Shown here in pieces: positions 60,529 through 64,000 of a DNA stretch of 64,000 nt (its first letter is position 1; the number at the start of each line of letters is the position of its first letter). The notes under the pieces are model-generated. The model made no database searches. It saw only the letters and a program-made list of their open reading frames with translations, and was not told the DNA's origin. This DNA comes from Bacteroidales bacterium H3 (GTDB lineage: Bacteria; Bacteroidota; Bacteroidia; Bacteroidales; Muribaculaceae): contig DAAN01000019.1 in assembly GCA_001701135.1 (NCBI GenBank), positions 137,025-201,024 on the forward strand. The letters are read 5' to 3'. The translations under genes were made by a program, and so were the position numbers.

Positions 60529-60550
60529 ACAATATTAATCCGAAAATAGC

Positions 60551-60558
60551 TAACTTTG
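60551..60558 (+). promoter_or_regulatory. -7 box (TAACTTTG) for the tricorn-like protease gene
   Basis: Perfect TAnnTTTG, 79 nt before the ATG at 60638; no TTTG at the usual distance upstream. Confidence 0.5.
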
Positions 60559-60587
60559 GAGGTGAATTAACCTTAACAGCTTGCAAT

Positions 60588-60623
60588 GAGCATGTTTAAC
60601 GCTTGTTTAAGAGCCTGTTTAAC
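60588..60623 (+). repeat. Tandem GAGCNTGTTTAAC repeats in the leader
   Basis: GAGCATGTTTAAC, GCTTGTTTAA and GAGCCTGTTTAAC follow one another between the -7 box and the start of the protease gene. They belong to the same family as the 18-bp units at 32241. Confidence 0.7.
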
Positions 60624-60637
60624 GCTATATAATAACC

Positions 60638-63600
60638 ATGTCGAAAGCAAAAATATTTAATGTCTGCGCAGTTGCGGCAGCCCTCCTCGGGGGCACCCTC
60701 GTCGGTCAGGCGGCTGCACCCCTGTGGCTCCGCGATGTCAAAATCTCACCCAAAGGCGACCTCATAGCCTTCACCTACAAAGGCGACATTTTCACCGTGC
60801 CCGTCACCGGCGGCGAGGCGCGCCGCATCACCGTGCGCGACTCCTACGAATCCACCCCCCTGTGGAGCCCCGACGGCTCGCAGATAGCCTTCGCCTCCGA
60901 CCGCAACGGCAGCACCGACATCTACATCGTCGACGCGCGCGGCGGCCAGCCGCGGCGCCTCACCGGCAACTCAGCCGCCGAGATTCCCGAAGCGTTCTCG
61001 CCCGACGGCAAGGAGGTATATTATTCAGCCGCCATCCAGGCGCCCGCCGCCTCCGCCATGTTCCCCTCCTCGCGCATGACGCAGCTCTATGCCGTCGACA
61101 TCGCCTCGGGCCGCACCCGTCAGGTGCTCGGCACCCCGGCGCAGATGCTCTCATTTTCGCCCGACGGCGCCACCATGCTCTATCAGGATGTGAAAGGCTT
61201 CGAGGATGAATGGCGCAAGCACCACACCTCCTCAGTCACCCGCGACATCTGGAAATACGAACCGGCCACCGGGCGCCACACCAACCTCACCAACCGCGCC
61301 GGCGAGGACCGCAACCCCGTGCTCGACGCCACCCAGGGCGCCGTCTATCTCCTCTCCGAGCGCAACGGCGGCACATTCAACGTCTACACCTTCCCGCTCG
61401 ACGCCCCCGACAAAGCCGAGCAGATCACCTTCTTCGACACCCACCCCGTGCGCTTCCTCTCCCGCGCCGCCGACGGCACCATGGCCTTCACCTACGACGG
61501 CGAGATCTACACCATGCGCAACGGCGGCAAGCCCGCCAAGGTCGACATCACCATCCTCTCCGACGACGAGGAGCGCCCGCAACGCGCCAATGTGCGTCCC
61601 GCAGGGAGCGTGGCATCGCCCGACGGCAAGATGATCGCCTTCGTCAGCCGCGGCGACGTGTTTGTCACCTCCGCCGAATATCCCACCACCGTGCAGGTCA
61701 CCCGCACCCCGCAGACCGAGGGGCATCTCTCGTGGGGAAGCGACAACCGCACATTATATTATATGTCGGAACGCTCAGGCCACAAGAACATCTACAAGGC
61801 CACCATCACCCGCAAGGATGACCCCGATTTCCCCAACGCCGTGGAGTTCTCCGAAACCGCCATCTTCCCCGAAAAGAGCGGCAAGGGCGCGGCTGTGGAG
61901 TATTCCCATCCCGCCATCTCGCCCGACGGCAAGCAGATGGCCTACGTGAAGGACCGCAACCAGCTCTGGATCCGCGACCTCGCCACCGGCGCCGACCGGC
62001 AGATCACCCGCGGCGAGACCGACCCGGGCCGCGGCGACCGCATGTCGTTTGAGTGGAGCCCCGACTCGCGCTGGCTCACCATGGAGATCATCCCCGAGAT
62101 GCGCGACCCCTATGCCGACATCGCCCTGGTCAATGCCGCCACCGGCGAGATCACCAACCTCACCCGCACCGGCTATTCCGAATCGTCGCCCCACTTCGTG
62201 CTCGACGGCAATGCTATAATCTATTTCACAGAGAAGTATGGCCTGCGCGCCCAGGCATCGTGGGGCTCGCAGGACGACATCATGATCGTATTCCTCAACC
62301 GCGAGGCCCGCGATCGCTTCAACCTCTCGAAAGAGGACTACGCCCTGCTCAAAGAGGCTGAAAAGAAATCAAAAGCCGACAAGCCCGATGCCGGAAAGGA
62401 AAAATCCAACAAGAAAAAAGATGACAGCAAAAAAGCGGGCAAGGATGACGGAAAGGATGACGGCAAAGCCGACGCCGCCGACAAAAAGAAGAAAGAGATC
62501 ACAGTGGAACTCGACGGCATCGAGGATCGCGTGATGCGCCTCACCCCCTTCAGCTCAAGCCTCTCCGACGCATTCATCACCGCCGACGGCGAGGATCTCT
62601 ACTTCCTCTCCTCATTCGACAAGGGCTACGACCTCTGGAAGATGCCCCTGCGCGACGGCAATCCCTCGCTCGCGTCGAAACTCGGCGCCTCCCCCTCGTG
62701 GTTCACCGCGAGCGCCGACGGCAAAGAGGTGTTCATTGCCGGCGGAGGCTCCGTCAAAAAGCTCGGCAAGGGGGACAAACTCACCCCCGTGAAGATCTCC
62801 TTTACTCAGGAAATCGACCATGCCCGCGAGCGCGAGGCCATGTTCGACAATATGGCCGTGGAGGTGGGCGCCCGCTTCTACAACACCGACATGCACGGCA
62901 TCGACTGGCCGGCCATGACGGCCCACTACCGCCGCTTCCTCCCCCATATCACCAATAACTACGACTACGCCGAAATGCTCTCCGAACTGCTCGGCGAACT
63001 CAACGTGTCGCACACCGGCGGGCGCTACCACGGAGGCAAGCCCGACGGCGACCGCACCGCCTCGCTCGGTCTCCTCTACGACATGACCTACACCGGCCGG
63101 GGCCTGAAAGTGCAGGAAGTGCTCACCGACGGCCCCTTTGACCGCGCTTCGTCAAAAATCACCCCCGGAGCCGTCATCACGGCTGTCGACGGCGACACCA
63201 TCGGCGTCGGCACCGATCTCGGCACCATCTTCAACAACATCGCCGGCAAGAAAGTGCTGGTGGCATTCACCCTCCCCTCAGGCGAGAAAGTAGCAGAAGT
63301 GGTCACTCCCTGCGGTCAGGGGCGCATCTCCGACATCCTCTACCGCCGCTGGGTGAAGCAGCGCGCCGCCGACGTAGACCGCTGGTCCAACGGCCGTCTG
63401 GGCTATGTGCACATCCCCTCGATGGACGATGAATCGTTCCGCCCGATGTATGCCGACCTCCTTGGCAAATACAACAACCGCGAGGGTGTGGTCATCGACA
63501 TCCGCTGGAATGGCGGAGGCCGCATGCACGAGGACATAGAGCAGCTCTTCTCGGGCCACAAATATCTCACGCAGGTGATCCGTGGCCGCGAAGCGTGCGA

Positions 63601-63961
63601 CATGCCCTCGCGCCGCTGGAACAAACCCTCCATAATGCTCGTGGCCGAACCTTGCTACTCCAACGCCCACGGCACTCCCTGGGTCTATCAGCACATGAAA
63701 CTCGGCAAAGTGGTGGGCATGCCCGTACCCGGCACCATGACATCGGTCAACTGGGTGACCATGCAGGATCCCTCGCTGGTCTACGGCATCCCCGTCATCG
63801 GCTACCGCACCGCCGAGGGCAACTATCTCGAAAATACCCAGCTCGAGCCCGACGTGAAAGTGGCCAACGCCCCCGAAACCATCGTCACCGGCGAGGACAC
63901 CCAGCTCCGCACCGCCGTCGAAACCCTCCTCCGCGATATCGACAACCAGCCCGCTAATTAA
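60638..63961 (+). CDS. Tricorn-like S41 protease with beta-propeller and PDZ domains
   Basis: 1107 residues with a signal peptide (cleavage near GQAAA, about 26). Two runs of TolB/PD40-type propeller blades follow (about 28-560; LWLRDVKISPKGDLIAFTYK, STPLWSPDGSQIAFASDRNG, AFSPDGKEVYYS). A Lys/Asp-rich linker (about 570-620) interrupts them. A PDZ domain lies near 815-890 (VQEVLTDGPFDRASSKITPG), and a C-terminal S41 protease domain has the catalytic Ser in AEPCYSNAHGTP and RWNGGGRMHEDI before it. Tricorn-like proteases degrade peptides through a large toroid; this one is probably periplasmic. Ends 22 bp before a REP palindrome. Confidence 0.92.
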   Translation: MSKAKIFNVCAVAAALLGGTLVGQAAAPLWLRDVKISPKGDLIAFTYKGDIFTVPVTGGEARRITVRDSYESTPLWSPDGSQIAFASDRNGSTDIYIVDARGGQPRRLTGNSAAEIPEAFSPDGKEVYYSAAIQAPAASAMFPSSRMTQLYAVDIASGRTRQVLGTPAQMLSFSPDGATMLYQDVKGFEDEWRKHHTSSVTRDIWKYEPATGRHTNLTNRAGEDRNPVLDATQGAVYLLSERNGGTFNVYTFPLDAPDKAEQITFFDTHPVRFLSRAADGTMAFTYDGEIYTMRNGGKPAKVDITILSDDEERPQRANVRPAGSVASPDGKMIAFVSRGDVFVTSAEYPTTVQVTRTPQTEGHLSWGSDNRTLYYMSERSGHKNIYKATITRKDDPDFPNAVEFSETAIFPEKSGKGAAVEYSHPAISPDGKQMAYVKDRNQLWIRDLATGADRQITRGETDPGRGDRMSFEWSPDSRWLTMEIIPEMRDPYADIALVNAATGEITNLTRTGYSESSPHFVLDGNAIIYFTEKYGLRAQASWGSQDDIMIVFLNREARDRFNLSKEDYALLKEAEKKSKADKPDAGKEKSNKKKDDSKKAGKDDGKDDGKADAADKKKKEITVELDGIEDRVMRLTPFSSSLSDAFITADGEDLYFLSSFDKGYDLWKMPLRDGNPSLASKLGASPSWFTASADGKEVFIAGGGSVKKLGKGDKLTPVKISFTQEIDHAREREAMFDNMAVEVGARFYNTDMHGIDWPAMTAHYRRFLPHITNNYDYAEMLSELLGELNVSHTGGRYHGGKPDGDRTASLGLLYDMTYTGRGLKVQEVLTDGPFDRASSKITPGAVITAVDGDTIGVGTDLGTIFNNIAGKKVLVAFTLPSGEKVAEVVTPCGQGRISDILYRRWVKQRAADVDRWSNGRLGYVHIPSMDDESFRPMYADLLGKYNNREGVVIDIRWNGGGRMHEDIEQLFSGHKYLTQVIRGREACDMPSRRWNKPSIMLVAEPCYSNAHGTPWVYQHMKLGKVVGMPVPGTMTSVNWVTMQDPSLVYGIPVIGYRTAEGNYLENTQLEPDVKVANAPETIVTGEDTQLRTAVETLLRDIDNQPAN

Positions 63962-63983
63962 GGCATCTTTGGTTAATAATAAC

Positions 63984-64000
63984 GGCGGCAGGAAAGCCGC
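63984..64000. repeat. REP palindrome cut by window end
   Basis: GGCGGC-AGGAAA-GCCGC reaches the last base. Same sequence as 59340-59356. Confidence 0.75.

Noticed and set aside
59585..60529. 314-residue plus-strand open frame
   Set aside because: Antisense to the C45-type hydrolase; His/Arg/Pro-rich composition typical of a shadow.

Overview
The window comes from a high-GC member of the Bacteroidales, most likely Muribaculaceae or a close relative. This rests on gene content and gene signals. There is a complete PorT-PorP-GldKLMN type IX secretion operon, Bacteroidetes-type promoters (TTTG, 19-20 nt, TAnnTTTG), an almost total lack of Shine-Dalgarno sequences, and several lineage-typical families (DUF4922, DUF5683, DUF4292, DUF6377, golvesin-domain amidase, GH97). 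The family-level placement is an inference; order and phylum are well supported.

Layout. 1-8553 (minus): a cell-wall operon of a membrane GT2, a golvesin-domain amidase, a GT2-DUF4922 fusion, a SpoIID-type protein and an AmpG-like permease cut by the left edge. 8680-11411 (plus): folB, a 245-bp palindromic element, an HD protein and a TrpB2-like enzyme. 11604-18813 (minus): the T9SS operon porT-porP-gldK-gldL-gldM-gldN. 18964-24324 (plus): a small lipoprotein, a queuosine-precursor transporter behind a candidate preQ1-I riboswitch, HU, a 29-residue COX24-like protein, rng and guaA. 24334-35600: two paralogous PMT-like membrane proteins flanking an unknown one, DUF5683, a LysM lytic transglycosylase, serB, mtaB, an LpxL-like acyltransferase and a GT2. 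35606-47765: KefB-like antiporter, yraN, dut, TPR protein, DUF4292 lipoprotein, EnvC-like factor, flippase, rsmA, mgtE and a small unknown. 47908-55552: tRNA-Gln, GH97 with a divergent DUF6377 regulator, rpsU-xerC-hpf, a second palindromic element and trpS. 55674-64000: fba, a repeat-rich stretch holding a low-GC ECF sigma/anti-sigma pair, a C45-type NTN hydrolase and a tricorn-like protease.

Themes. Envelope maintenance dominates: wall turnover and import, lytic transglycosylase, amidase activator, lipid A and glycan transfer, flippase, T9SS. The second theme is translation: HU, rng, rpsU, hpf, rsmA, mtaB, trpS, tRNA-Gln, queuosine uptake. The third is non-coding structure: several intergenic regions carry repeats that the genes do not explain.

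The most interesting non-genic signals are: two end-to-end palindromic elements with different ends but one shared 32-nt core showing compensatory changes; a dispersed GAGCTTGTTTAA motif; a REP/BIME-like palindrome family whose 46-nt exact repeats bracket the sigma-factor island; and a perfect Shine-Dalgarno in front of hpf in a lineage that normally avoids them.
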